The position numbers and the translations under genes are program-made. From assembly GCA_016777745.1 (NCBI GenBank), contig JADHQX010000098.1:1-5506 (forward strand): a DNA stretch of 5,506 nucleotides, written 5' to 3'. The notes beneath the pieces were generated by a model. The model was not told where the DNA came from, searched no databases, and saw only the letters and a list, made by a program, of their open reading frames with translations. Below, in pieces: positions 1-5,506 of the stretch; positions within the stretch are counted from its first letter, which is position 1, and each line of letters opens with the position of its first letter. This stretch comes from Candidatus Pelagibacterales bacterium. Its GTDB lineage: Bacteria; Pseudomonadota; Alphaproteobacteria; Pelagibacterales; AG-422-B15.

Positions 1-1
1 C

Positions 2-1306
2 GGGCTTGTGATGGTGGTTCTATCCAGTCCGAAAATGTCGCTTGTGATGTTGATCGTTGTGCCGCTGGTAATGTTGCCGCTGATTTTCATGGGACGCCGG
101 TTACGTGCTGCTTCAAGATTAGCACAAGATCGCCTTGCCGATGTCGGGGTTGAAGCCGAAGAAACGGTTAGCGCTATCCGCACGGTGCAGGCCTTTGGTC
201 GCGAAGATTACGTCAAAGGGCATTTTGAACGGGCAGTTGATCTGTCGCTTGACGCGGGTCTTGCCCGGGTTCGGCTTCGCGGTCTGTTAAGCGGCATTGT
301 GATTTTCTTAGTCTTTAGCGGTATTGGCGTCATTCTGTGGATCGGCGGACAGGATTTGATGACTGGACGGATTAGCGCTGGCGATCTGTCATCTTTCATT
401 TTTTATGCTTTTCTGGTGGCAAGCTCGACCGGTTTTCTATCCGAACTTGCTGGCGATTTACAGCGGGCGGCGGGTGCGGCTGAACGCATTGCGCAATTGC
501 TGGACACCAAGGCAAGCCTGCCCGCAGCAGCATCGCCGCAACCGGTCAATCGGGCGGCTGCAACAGCATGCGAATTTGCCGCTGTTCAATTTGCCTATCC
601 GGCCGCGGTGAACCGGCCGGCAATCAGCGATGTAAGCTTTGCCATCAAGGCTGGCGAGCGTGTGGCGATTGTCGGGCCAAGCGGGGCGGGGAAATCAACC
701 ATTTTTCATCTTCTTCTCAGATTTTATGATCCGGTGAATGGCGCGGTTCGGGTTGGTGGGATTAATCTTCGTGATCTGTCGCTTGCTGAATTGCGCGGCC
801 ATATCGGTTTGGTGCCGCAGGATTCGGCACTGTTTTCGGCAACGCTTCGCGAAAATATCGCCTTTGGCCAGCCAGATGCCGATGATGCGGCCATTGTCGC
901 CGTGGCAAAACAGGCACAAGCGCATGATTTCATCATGGCAATTGATGGTGGCTATGATGCTTTTGTCGGCGAAAAGGGCGTTCGGCTTTCGGGGGGGCAA
1001 CGCCAGCGGATTGCCATTGCCCGCGCGATTCTTCGCAATCCTCGTTTGCTGCTTCTCGATGAGGCGACAAGCTCGCTTGATGCACAATCTGAAGCTGCGG
1101 TTCAGCATGCTTTGGAGAATCTGATGGCTGATCGCACAAGCCTTGTGATTGCGCACCGTCTGGCAACAGTTGTTCGCGCTGATCGTATTTTGCTGATGGA
1201 TCGGGGTAGATTGCTGGCGGTTGGAACTCATGAGTCGCTTATGGTTGAATCGGCACTATATCGCACGCTTGCTGAATTGCAGTTTTCAATTCCAAAAGTC
1301 GGGTAA
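2..1306 (+). CDS. ABC exporter, fused permease and ATPase (MsbA-related), 5'-truncated by window edge
   Basis: This is the C-terminal part of a half-transporter that would dimerise in the inner membrane and use ATP to export a lipid-like or hydrophobic substrate. The frame is open to the left edge (first full codon at base 2), so the GTG at base 8 is not the real start; TM1-3 are probably missing, about 140 residues if the protein has the usual 570-600. Counting from base 8, TM4 is about residues 9-28, TM5 about 93-113 and TM6 about 122-143, with a cytoplasmic coupling segment (EETVSAIRTVQAFGRE) between TM4 and TM5. The nucleotide-binding domain is complete: A-loop Tyr197, Walker A GPSGAGKST 223-231, Q-loop Gln271, signature LSGGQ 327-331, Walker B LLLLDE 347-352 with D-loop SSLD, and H-loop His383. 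All catalytic residues are present, so it should be active. The substrate cannot be read from the sequence. The layout resembles the MsbA-related exporters of Alphaproteobacteria (family knowledge). Confidence 0.95.
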   Translation, partial: GLVMVVLSSPKMSLVMLIVVPLVMLPLIFMGRRLRAASRLAQDRLADVGVEAEETVSAIRTVQAFGREDYVKGHFERAVDLSLDAGLARVRLRGLLSGIVIFLVFSGIGVILWIGGQDLMTGRISAGDLSSFIFYAFLVASSTGFLSELAGDLQRAAGAAERIAQLLDTKASLPAAASPQPVNRAAATACEFAAVQFAYPAAVNRPAISDVSFAIKAGERVAIVGPSGAGKSTIFHLLLRFYDPVNGAVRVGGINLRDLSLAELRGHIGLVPQDSALFSATLRENIAFGQPDADDAAIVAVAKQAQAHDFIMAIDGGYDAFVGEKGVRLSGGQRQRIAIARAILRNPRLLLLDEATSSLDAQSEAAVQHALENLMADRTSLVIAHRLATVVRADRILLMDRGRLLAVGTHESLMVESALYRTLAELQFSIPKVG

Positions 1307-1325
1307 TGTCCAAAATAACCCGTTT
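1300..1325. terminator. Possible weak bidirectional terminator between convergent genes
   Basis: A 5-bp GC-rich inverted repeat (CGGGT at 1300-1304, ACCCG at 1318-1322) flanks a 13-base loop and covers the 17-base gap between the exporter and the convergent lipoprotein gene. It overlaps or abuts both stop codons. On the plus strand it is followed by only three Ts; on the minus strand the arm is followed by ACTTTT. The stem is short and the loop long, so the call rests mostly on position. Confidence 0.2.
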
Positions 1326-2187
1326 ACTGGCTGGTAAAATGCCCGATCATCATCGCTTCATCTGTGTTTGATGTGGCGATAAATTGGCCGTTGATCACGG
1401 GTGTTTCGGGTGTTTGGACGGCGCCAATCACACGGATGTCCCAGCTATTTTCACCGTGTTGATCCAGCCGCAGCATCATAATGGCGCTTTCATCTGAAAA
1501 GTTGTTGGTTCGATTGCTGATCTGAAATGTCATGCTGCCGCGAAGGTTATGCATATTGTTATCGTTAAGATCAATCTCGCGGACATTGGCGGTTTGATTC
1601 GTGAAATCCATATTAATCATGCCAGTGCCGGAAAAACGTGATGGGTTTTCAGATCCAAAACAATAGCACAGCGACTGTATCGACAATGGCCGGTAGAGGC
1701 TGATTGTCAACGGCTCTGGAAATTGCAAAATTGGCATAATGGTTTGCTGGGAATAAAAGTCAATGGACGGCAGGGATTGTGCTTCAAGCGTGATTTTGTT
1801 GATTGAGTGAAGATGGGTTTGATCGGGGTAGATAAAATGCAATCGGTTGATGTCCGGTGACAGAAGTTTGGCTTTGAAACCGACAAGCTGATTAAAATCG
1901 TGACGCGCCAAAACCGCCGTCTCGACCGCTGGCAAATCCAGCGCCATAAAATCAGGGGTTCCAGCGATTGCGCATCCAATATTCGGAAAAGTAAGCATCT
2001 GCGGCTCGAGAGCGGTGTTTGGCAGGGGCGAAACCGCCACTGCCGCCATGGTGTGTTGAAAGGTTGTTTTCCGTGCAGGGCTACTTGGCGTTTCCGGTTT
2101 TGGTCCAGTGGACATACAACTGCTTGTTGTGATGATCAAAGCGGTCAAAAGGCCGCAAACACGCCCCTTTTGACGTCGCTGGGTCAC
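1324..2187 (-). CDS. Putative lipoprotein of unknown function with beta-rich C-terminal domain
   Basis: I do not recognise this 287-residue protein. It has a basic N-terminus (RRQKGR, residues 4-9), a hydrophobic stretch at about 10-20 and TTSSC ending at Cys24. This suggests a type II signal peptide and lipid attachment at Cys24, although the lipobox is imperfect (Thr, not Leu, at -3). A Pro/Ser/Thr-rich tether follows (about 25-40). The body (about 65-175) shows no known motif. Residues about 185-287 alternate polar and hydrophobic residues with Gly turns (FSGTGMINMDF, LRGSMTFQI, INGQF, IGHF at the end), loosely like the eight-stranded barrel of TbpB-like lipoproteins; that is a guess from pattern. 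A CYC motif lies at 174-176. The start is GTG; no clear Shine-Dalgarno precedes it, and the next in-frame ATG (residue 25) would remove the signal peptide. It lies 210 bases downstream of the motB-like gene on the same strand and may have its own promoter. Confidence 0.75.
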   Translation of the reverse strand: MTQRRQKGRVCGLLTALIITTSSCMSTGPKPETPSSPARKTTFQHTMAAVAVSPLPNTALEPQMLTFPNIGCAIAGTPDFMALDLPAVETAVLARHDFNQLVGFKAKLLSPDINRLHFIYPDQTHLHSINKITLEAQSLPSIDFYSQQTIMPILQFPEPLTISLYRPLSIQSLCYCFGSENPSRFSGTGMINMDFTNQTANVREIDLNDNNMHNLRGSMTFQISNRTNNFSDESAIMMLRLDQHGENSWDIRVIGAVQTPETPVINGQFIATSNTDEAMMIGHFTSQ

Positions 2188-2204
2188 ATGCAGTGGCAGT
2201 GACC
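2182..2204 (-). promoter_or_regulatory. Hairpin sequestering the lipoprotein GTG start codon
   Basis: On the minus strand the 5' arm GGTCAC (2204-2199) pairs perfectly with GTGACC (2187-2182). An inner TGC (2198-2196) pairs with GCA (2191-2189) around a CACT tetraloop, leaving one bulged base (2188). That gives nine Watson-Crick pairs in 23 bases. The 3' arm is the GTG start codon plus the second codon, so the folded mRNA would hide the start. The pairing is directly visible; a regulatory role, such as thermosensing or control by a trans factor, is inference. Confidence 0.45.
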
Positions 2205-2230
2205 ATCTGTTGGGGGGCGCACATATCCCA

Positions 2231-2260
2231 AAAATAGCCCAAAAGTATCATTTGGCGCAA
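2231..2260 (-). promoter_or_regulatory. Weak candidate sigma-70 promoter for the lipoprotein gene
   Basis: On the minus strand TTGCGC (2260-2255, three of six matches to TTGACA) is followed after 18 bases by TATTTT (2236-2231, four of six matches to TATAAT). Transcription would start near 2224, giving a leader of about 37 bases that contains the start-codon hairpin. The -10 falls inside a pair of 11-bp direct repeats. Such matches are common by chance, so the main support is position. Confidence 0.2.
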
Positions 2261-2397
2261 TTATGCGGCGGCGGTGTGACTTGATGATGTCTATCGGCAA
2301 TGCCGATGGGTGATGCGGGTGCGACTTAAGGGTGCTAAGGGGCAATGCGACGGGTCAGCATAAGTGCTGTGTTGGTGTTTTTGACGTTTGGGCTGGG

Positions 2398-3567
2398 TTA
2401 TTTCACGGCAACGCGCTGGGTAATTTTCAGCTCGATACGGCGGTTTTTGCGGCGGGCATCATCATTATCAGCGGCATCGAGTGGCTGAAACTCACCATAC
2501 CCAGCAGCGGCTAGCCGGTTGGCTGGCAAGCCTTGCTGATTGAGAAAGCGAACCACCGATAACGCGCGCTCGGTTGAAAGATCCCAGTTATCAGCATAGC
2601 GGCCAGCGCGGATCGGTACGTCATCAGTATGACCGTCAACCTGCAAAACCCAATTGATGTCTTCGGGAATTTTGGTGGCGATATCGGCAAGGGCAACCGC
2701 AAGCTTGGCAAGCTGGTCCTGACCTTCAACGGCAATTTCGGCCTGACCTTGGGCAAATAGAACTTCAGATTGAAAGACAAAACGATCGCCAACAATCTGA
2801 ACATCGTCGCGTCCTTTCAAGACGTCACGCAATCGCCCAAAAAATTCTGACCGGAAACGCTGTAATTCTTGAACACGGCTTGCCAAGGCATTGTTCAATG
2901 ACCGCCCGAGACTAGCAATGGCAACCTTGTCTTGCGTTGCCTGCCGGTCTTTTTCGGCAAGAAGGCTTGTTAATTCTTCAATACGAAGCCGCAAGGCGGC
3001 CAAGGCACCGGTCATTTGTGCGATTTCGGCTTTTGACGCGGTGGTTTCGGCGCGCAACGCGTCAATCCGATTGGCGGCGCTTTGGTTCTGGGCTTGAGCC
3101 ATTGCCAATTGCCCTTCGGCAAGCTGCAGCGCGCCGAGCCGTTCTTCAAGGCTGTTCCGCGCGGCGGCAAGGGCGGCCTCGGTATCGGCCTGTGTTGCTG
3201 TCAGGGCAGCAATTTGGCTATTTCGCGCCACAATGGCGGCTTGCACGTTTGCCAATTGGGCTTGCAACTCGTCCTTATTGGCATTGCTGGCATTTAACTG
3301 GTTGGTGATTTGCGCCAGATTGGCGGCAAGATCGGCGCTTGCACGGCGTTCAATATTCAACAGCTCGCCAAGCGAGGCTAATTGCTGGCGCATCTCGCCA
3401 AGGGTGGCATCTTGGCCCGAGACACGATAGGCCAAATTCACCTGAATCAACACAAAGACCATCAGCACGAAAATGATCACCATCAGCAAGGTTGCTAAGG
3501 CGTCAACAAAGCCGGGCCAGGTGAAGTTTTCGACCCGCCGCGCATTGCCAATTCGTGCCAGCGCCAT
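2398..3567 (-). CDS. MotB-like, OmpA-domain peptidoglycan-binding protein with long coiled coil
   Basis: This is a 389-residue inner-membrane protein built like the anchoring subunit of an ion-driven stator. A short cytoplasmic N-terminus leads to a single membrane helix (about 21-42) starting WPGFVDALATL; Asp22 sits where the proton-carrying Asp of MotB lies (Asp32 in E. coli). Residues about 50-225 form a long Ala/Gln/Leu-rich periplasmic region with heptad-like spacing, probably coiled coil and far longer than the MotB linker. The OmpA-type domain spans about 255-383, with GHTDDVPI (312-319), NWDLSTERA (327-335), LAAAGYGEFQP and RRKNRRIEL (372-380). Asp315 and Arg334 match the OmpA residues that bind the peptidoglycan peptide. 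The ATG is preceded by AAGGGGA nine bases upstream and lies 5 bases after the motA-like stop, so the two are surely translated together. Alphaproteobacterial homologues are usually called peptidoglycan-binding protein, with no settled function. Flagellar MotB is unlikely given the long coiled coil and no flagellar genes nearby. Confidence 0.9.
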   Translation of the reverse strand: MALARIGNARRVENFTWPGFVDALATLLMVIIFVLMVFVLIQVNLAYRVSGQDATLGEMRQQLASLGELLNIERRASADLAANLAQITNQLNASNANKDELQAQLANVQAAIVARNSQIAALTATQADTEAALAAARNSLEERLGALQLAEGQLAMAQAQNQSAANRIDALRAETTASKAEIAQMTGALAALRLRIEELTSLLAEKDRQATQDKVAIASLGRSLNNALASRVQELQRFRSEFFGRLRDVLKGRDDVQIVGDRFVFQSEVLFAQGQAEIAVEGQDQLAKLAVALADIATKIPEDINWVLQVDGHTDDVPIRAGRYADNWDLSTERALSVVRFLNQQGLPANRLAAAGYGEFQPLDAADNDDARRKNRRIELKITQRVAVK

Positions 3568-3572
3568 TGTGG

Positions 3573-4628
3573 CTATTCCCCTTTGCCGCGACGCGTTTTG
3601 ACATCAATCATCGCGGCGATTGATGAGGACAGGCCGCGCAATTCACTGGCCACAATATCGGTTTGCTGGTTTCGATCAGCGCGCAAATCTTCGGATAACT
3701 GCATGATATTGGCGTTTAACTGTGCCAGATGCTCTCGAATGCGGCGGTCATCGGCCAAGGCTTCGTTCAGATTCGCCATCGTGCCAGTCAATTGTGAGAT
3801 CTGAACGAGCAGGCGTTCACGGTTATCCTCGCCATTTGAAATTGATTGCGACAAAGCTATAACCGCGCGGGCGGCTTCTTCGCTCATGCCGCTGGCAAGC
3901 GCATTTTGTTCGGCGTTTGATGATGGGCTGCTATCATTAAACCGGGCAAAGGCCGACAGCCAATCTTCTAGCTCGTTAAAAAACCGCCCCATGGCTTGGC
4001 CTAGCTGAAGGTCAAGAAACCCAAGGATCAAAGAACCGGCAAGGCCAAATAAAGATGATGAAAATGCGGTTGCCATGCCGGAAAGCGGCGCATCAAGTCC
4101 AATGCGCAATTGCCCCATCATCGCCTCGAAATTATTGCTGTTAGTGTCGATTGAACTCACAACATTCCCAACCGCACCAATCGTCTGAAGCAACCCCCAA
4201 AAAGTGCCAAGCAATCCCAAAAAGACCAATAGGCCAATCATATAGCGGGAAATTTCGCGGCCTTCATCAAGGCGAGCGGCCACCCCATCAAGAACCGAAC
4301 GCAGCGACAAAGCCGATAGCTGCGCATCATGGCGCGAATCTGCCAGCATTGCATAAACAGTTGCCAACAGAACCGGCCGGCGTTCGGGTGGATCAAGCTT
4401 GCCAGTGGATTTCACCGCAAGAAGCCAGTTGCGTTCGGGCATCAGCCGCAGGGTTTGCCGGATGATATAGAGAATGCCAATGCCAAATGCGCCAAGAATA
4501 ACGCCATTTAGTGCTGGATTTCCCATAAAAGCGGTCTGTAACGGCACGGCCAAAAGCGCGGCAATAATGGCAACCCCAAGCAAAAAGATGAACATTCTGA
4601 CAAGATAACGTCTTGGGTTGGTTTCCAT
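3573..4628 (-). CDS. MotA/TolQ/ExbB-family channel subunit, non-flagellar stator-like
   Basis: This 351-residue membrane protein is the likely channel partner of the MotB-like protein encoded 5 bases downstream. Four membrane helices are visible at about 10-30, 40-58, 129-153 and 184-206, with a cytoplasmic loop of about 70 residues between TM2 and TM3, as in MotA. TM3 carries GLLGTFWGLLQTI (138-150), the hallmark of the TolQ/ExbB/MotA fold. The segment entering TM4, DAPLSGMATAFSSSLFGL (179-196), matches the family's Pro- and Thr/Ser-rich pore helix. The C-terminal tail (about 250-345) is charged and probably coiled coil (NLNEALADDRR, LNANIMQLSEDL), longer than in TolQ or ExbB. By family knowledge such subunits assemble as a ring around paired B subunits and convert ion flow into motion. 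The start is secure: AGGAG lies eight bases upstream. The stop is TAG. A ZorA-type defence subunit is a rival reading, but no zorC or zorD partner follows the pair. Confidence 0.9.
   Translation of the reverse strand: METNPRRYLVRMFIFLLGVAIIAALLAVPLQTAFMGNPALNGVILGAFGIGILYIIRQTLRLMPERNWLLAVKSTGKLDPPERRPVLLATVYAMLADSRHDAQLSALSLRSVLDGVAARLDEGREISRYMIGLLVFLGLLGTFWGLLQTIGAVGNVVSSIDTNSNNFEAMMGQLRIGLDAPLSGMATAFSSSLFGLAGSLILGFLDLQLGQAMGRFFNELEDWLSAFARFNDSSPSSNAEQNALASGMSEEAARAVIALSQSISNGEDNRERLLVQISQLTGTMANLNEALADDRRIREHLAQLNANIMQLSEDLRADRNQQTDIVASELRGLSSSIAAMIDVKTRRGKGE
3577..3583 (-). promoter_or_regulatory. Shine-Dalgarno of the motB-like gene
   Basis: AAGGGGA on the minus strand, nine bases before the ATG at 3567-3565. 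It lies in the last codons of the motA-like gene, just before its TAG stop, which supports translational coupling and fixes this ATG as the start. Confidence 0.7.
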
Positions 4629-4636
4629 GATCTTAT

Positions 4637-4641
4637 CTCCT
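4637..4641 (-). promoter_or_regulatory. Shine-Dalgarno of the motA-like gene
   Basis: AGGAG on the minus strand, eight bases before the ATG at 4628-4626. It is a near-ideal ribosome binding site that decides the start of the motA-like gene. Confidence 0.75.
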
Positions 4642-4719
4642 AGGCATGGTCGGTCACGGCAGTTTTAGGCGGATGATCGCAACTGCGAGACAGGCACGAA
4701 AATCCACATAGCGTAAATT

Positions 4720-4758
4720 CTTGCCATCAAACAATGGCAGGATTGTGAATATTCGCAA
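4720..4758 (-). promoter_or_regulatory. Two adjacent inverted repeats upstream of the motA-like gene
   Basis: The 241-base gap between suhB and the motA-like gene holds two dyads side by side. One is TGCCAT (4722-4727) and ATGGCA (4734-4739), six perfect pairs around a 6-base centre. The other is a 16-bp palindrome at 4743-4758, TTGTGAATATTCGCAA, with a single mismatched pair around the core GAATATTC. They lie about 90-130 bases before the start codon, where an operator or promoter would be expected. The first could also fold in RNA as the end of the suhB message, but no T-run follows it. No convincing -35/-10 pair was found. The function is inference. Confidence 0.3.
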
Positions 4759-4869
4759 GTCTTGCCGGATGAAATTACAATCACGGCGCGAAAATCATCC
4801 TGATTCTGGACAGCAACAACCAAGCAGCTTTTGGCCGCGTTCCAAAATATGGCAGGAAAAGAAAAGGGG

Positions 4870-5506
4870 CTATGCCCTGGCCTTGGCAAGATGCTTTAGC
4901 AATTCGGCATGGACGGCCGGATTGCCAGCGACCACATCGCCGCTTTGCAATACGCGGTCGCGCGACGCAAAGTCAGACACAAAGCCACCAGCTTCGCGAA
5001 CCAACAGGATACCTGCGGCGATATCCCAGCTTTTCAACCCATGTTCCCAATAGCCGTCAAACCGCCCTGCAGCGACATAGGCAAGGTCAAGCGCAGCCGA
5101 ACCAAACCGGCGCACGCCAGCGCTGACCCCCATGATATTGAATAATTCGCGGGCAAAAAGCGCATGGTCTTCATCACTGCCGCGCCCGATAAATGGAATG
5201 CCGGTGGCGAAAATAGATTCGCCCATCTGACGACGCCCAGAAACGCGCAATCTGCGGTCATTGACATAGGCACCTGATCCAGCCTCGGCAAAGAAATATT
5301 CATGGCGAAGCGGGTCAAAGACTAAGGCTGCGGTGATTTTGCCCTTGTCGCGAACGGCAATCGAAATGGCAAAATGCGGAATGCCATGAAGATAGTTTGT
5401 GGTGCCGTCAAGCGGATCAACAATCCAGCAAGGCGCATCAGGATCGGCACCAGCGGTGATGCCGCTTTCTTCCATCTCAAATCCCCAATCGGGGCGAGCC
5501 TTTGAT
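4870..5506 (-). CDS. suhB: Inositol-1-monophosphatase (SuhB family), N-terminus cut by window edge
   Basis: This cytoplasmic Mg2+-dependent phosphatase hydrolyses inositol monophosphates and related sugar phosphates. In E. coli SuhB also joins the rRNA transcription antitermination complex. The frame is open to the right edge: ten residues (SKARPDWGFE) precede the internal Met at 5475, so that Met is not the start. About 211 residues are visible of the usual 260-270. Counting from the first full codon (5505-5503), metal-site motifs are EESG at 12-15, WIVDPLDGTTNY at 27-38 (Asp30, Asp33) and SWDIAAG at 159-165 (Asp161). The segment RRFGSAALDLAYVAAGRFDGYWE is the family signature before the last motif. 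All ligands within view are present, so the enzyme should be active. The stop is TAG, with no clear hairpin terminator after it, so readthrough into the motA-like gene is possible. Adjacency of suhB to this stator-like pair is something I recall from other Alphaproteobacteria but could not check here. Confidence 0.93.
   Translation of the reverse strand, partial: SKARPDWGFEMEESGITAGADPDAPCWIVDPLDGTTNYLHGIPHFAISIAVRDKGKITAALVFDPLRHEYFFAEAGSGAYVNDRRLRVSGRRQMGESIFATGIPFIGRGSDEDHALFARELFNIMGVSAGVRRFGSAALDLAYVAAGRFDGYWEHGLKSWDIAAGILLVREAGGFVSDFASRDRVLQSGDVVAGNPAVHAELLKHLAKARA

Noticed and set aside
695..1231. Long minus-strand frame (178 codons) opposite the ABC ATPase domain
   Set aside because: It lies wholly antisense to intact Walker A, signature and Walker B motifs. 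Its product is low-complexity (Asn, Gln, Arg, Cys) with no recognisable domain; it is a shadow of the real gene.
2937..3308. Plus-strand frame (123 codons) opposite the MotB-like coiled coil
   Set aside because: Repetitive, Ala-rich codons on the coding strand readily leave the opposite strand open. The product is Arg/Leu/Ala-rich with no motif.
2398..4628. Zorya anti-phage defence (ZorA/ZorB) reading of the MotA/MotB-like pair
   Set aside because: Zorya needs ZorC/D or ZorE next to the pair. The flanking genes are a SuhB phosphatase and a putative lipoprotein, with no helicase or nuclease in the window.
4654..4794. Minus-strand 46-codon open stretch ending just before the motA-like Shine-Dalgarno, with a protein-like hydrophobic end (RACLAVAIIRLKLP)
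   Set aside because: It has no ATG, only TTG or GTG candidates without a ribosome binding site, and is short enough to be chance.
4795..4869. Intrinsic terminator just after suhB
   Set aside because: The only local inverted repeat (CCAA/TTGG with a mismatched interior) is too short and has no T-run in the right place.
4665..4889. Minus-strand 74-codon frame in the suhB/motA-like gap
   Set aside because: Its ATG lies inside the suhB 3' end, there is no ribosome binding site, and the composition (Ser, Cys, Val, Trp) does not suggest a folded protein.

Overview
This looks like a stretch of an alphaproteobacterial chromosome of moderate, roughly balanced GC. That placement rests on the gene families, not on a database match. 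The partial exporter resembles the MsbA-related ABC exporters common in Alphaproteobacteria. The pair of a MotA/TolQ-like channel gene followed by a coiled-coil, MotB-like OmpA-domain gene is also typical of that class, as is the SuhB sequence. A marine lineage is possible, but the sequence does not settle it. There are no RNA genes, insertion sequences, CRISPR arrays or phage genes.

Layout. Bases 2-1306 (+) carry the 3' three quarters of a fused permease/ATPase ABC exporter, cut by the left edge. It meets a minus-strand gene tail to tail with a 17-base gap. That gene, 1324-2187 (-), encodes an unrecognised 287-residue putative lipoprotein with a beta-rich C-terminus; its GTG start lies inside a strong predicted hairpin. 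A 210-base spacer follows. Next come two tightly coupled minus-strand genes: a MotA/TolQ/ExbB-like channel subunit (3573-4628) and a MotB-like peptidoglycan-binding subunit (2398-3567), 5 bases apart, each with a good Shine-Dalgarno sequence. A 241-base spacer with two adjacent inverted repeats separates the pair from a SuhB-type inositol monophosphatase (4870 to the right edge, cut at its N-terminus).

Together. Four of the five genes lie on the minus strand in the order suhB, motA-like, motB-like, lipoprotein. The motA-like and motB-like genes are almost certainly co-transcribed and should form an ion-driven stator-like complex that spans the inner membrane and grips peptidoglycan. No flagellar gene is visible. 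The lipoprotein and the exporter are also envelope proteins, so the window has an envelope theme, but a shared pathway is not shown. The best candidates for new biology are the stator-like pair, the orphan lipoprotein, and the hairpin that pairs the lipoprotein start codon.
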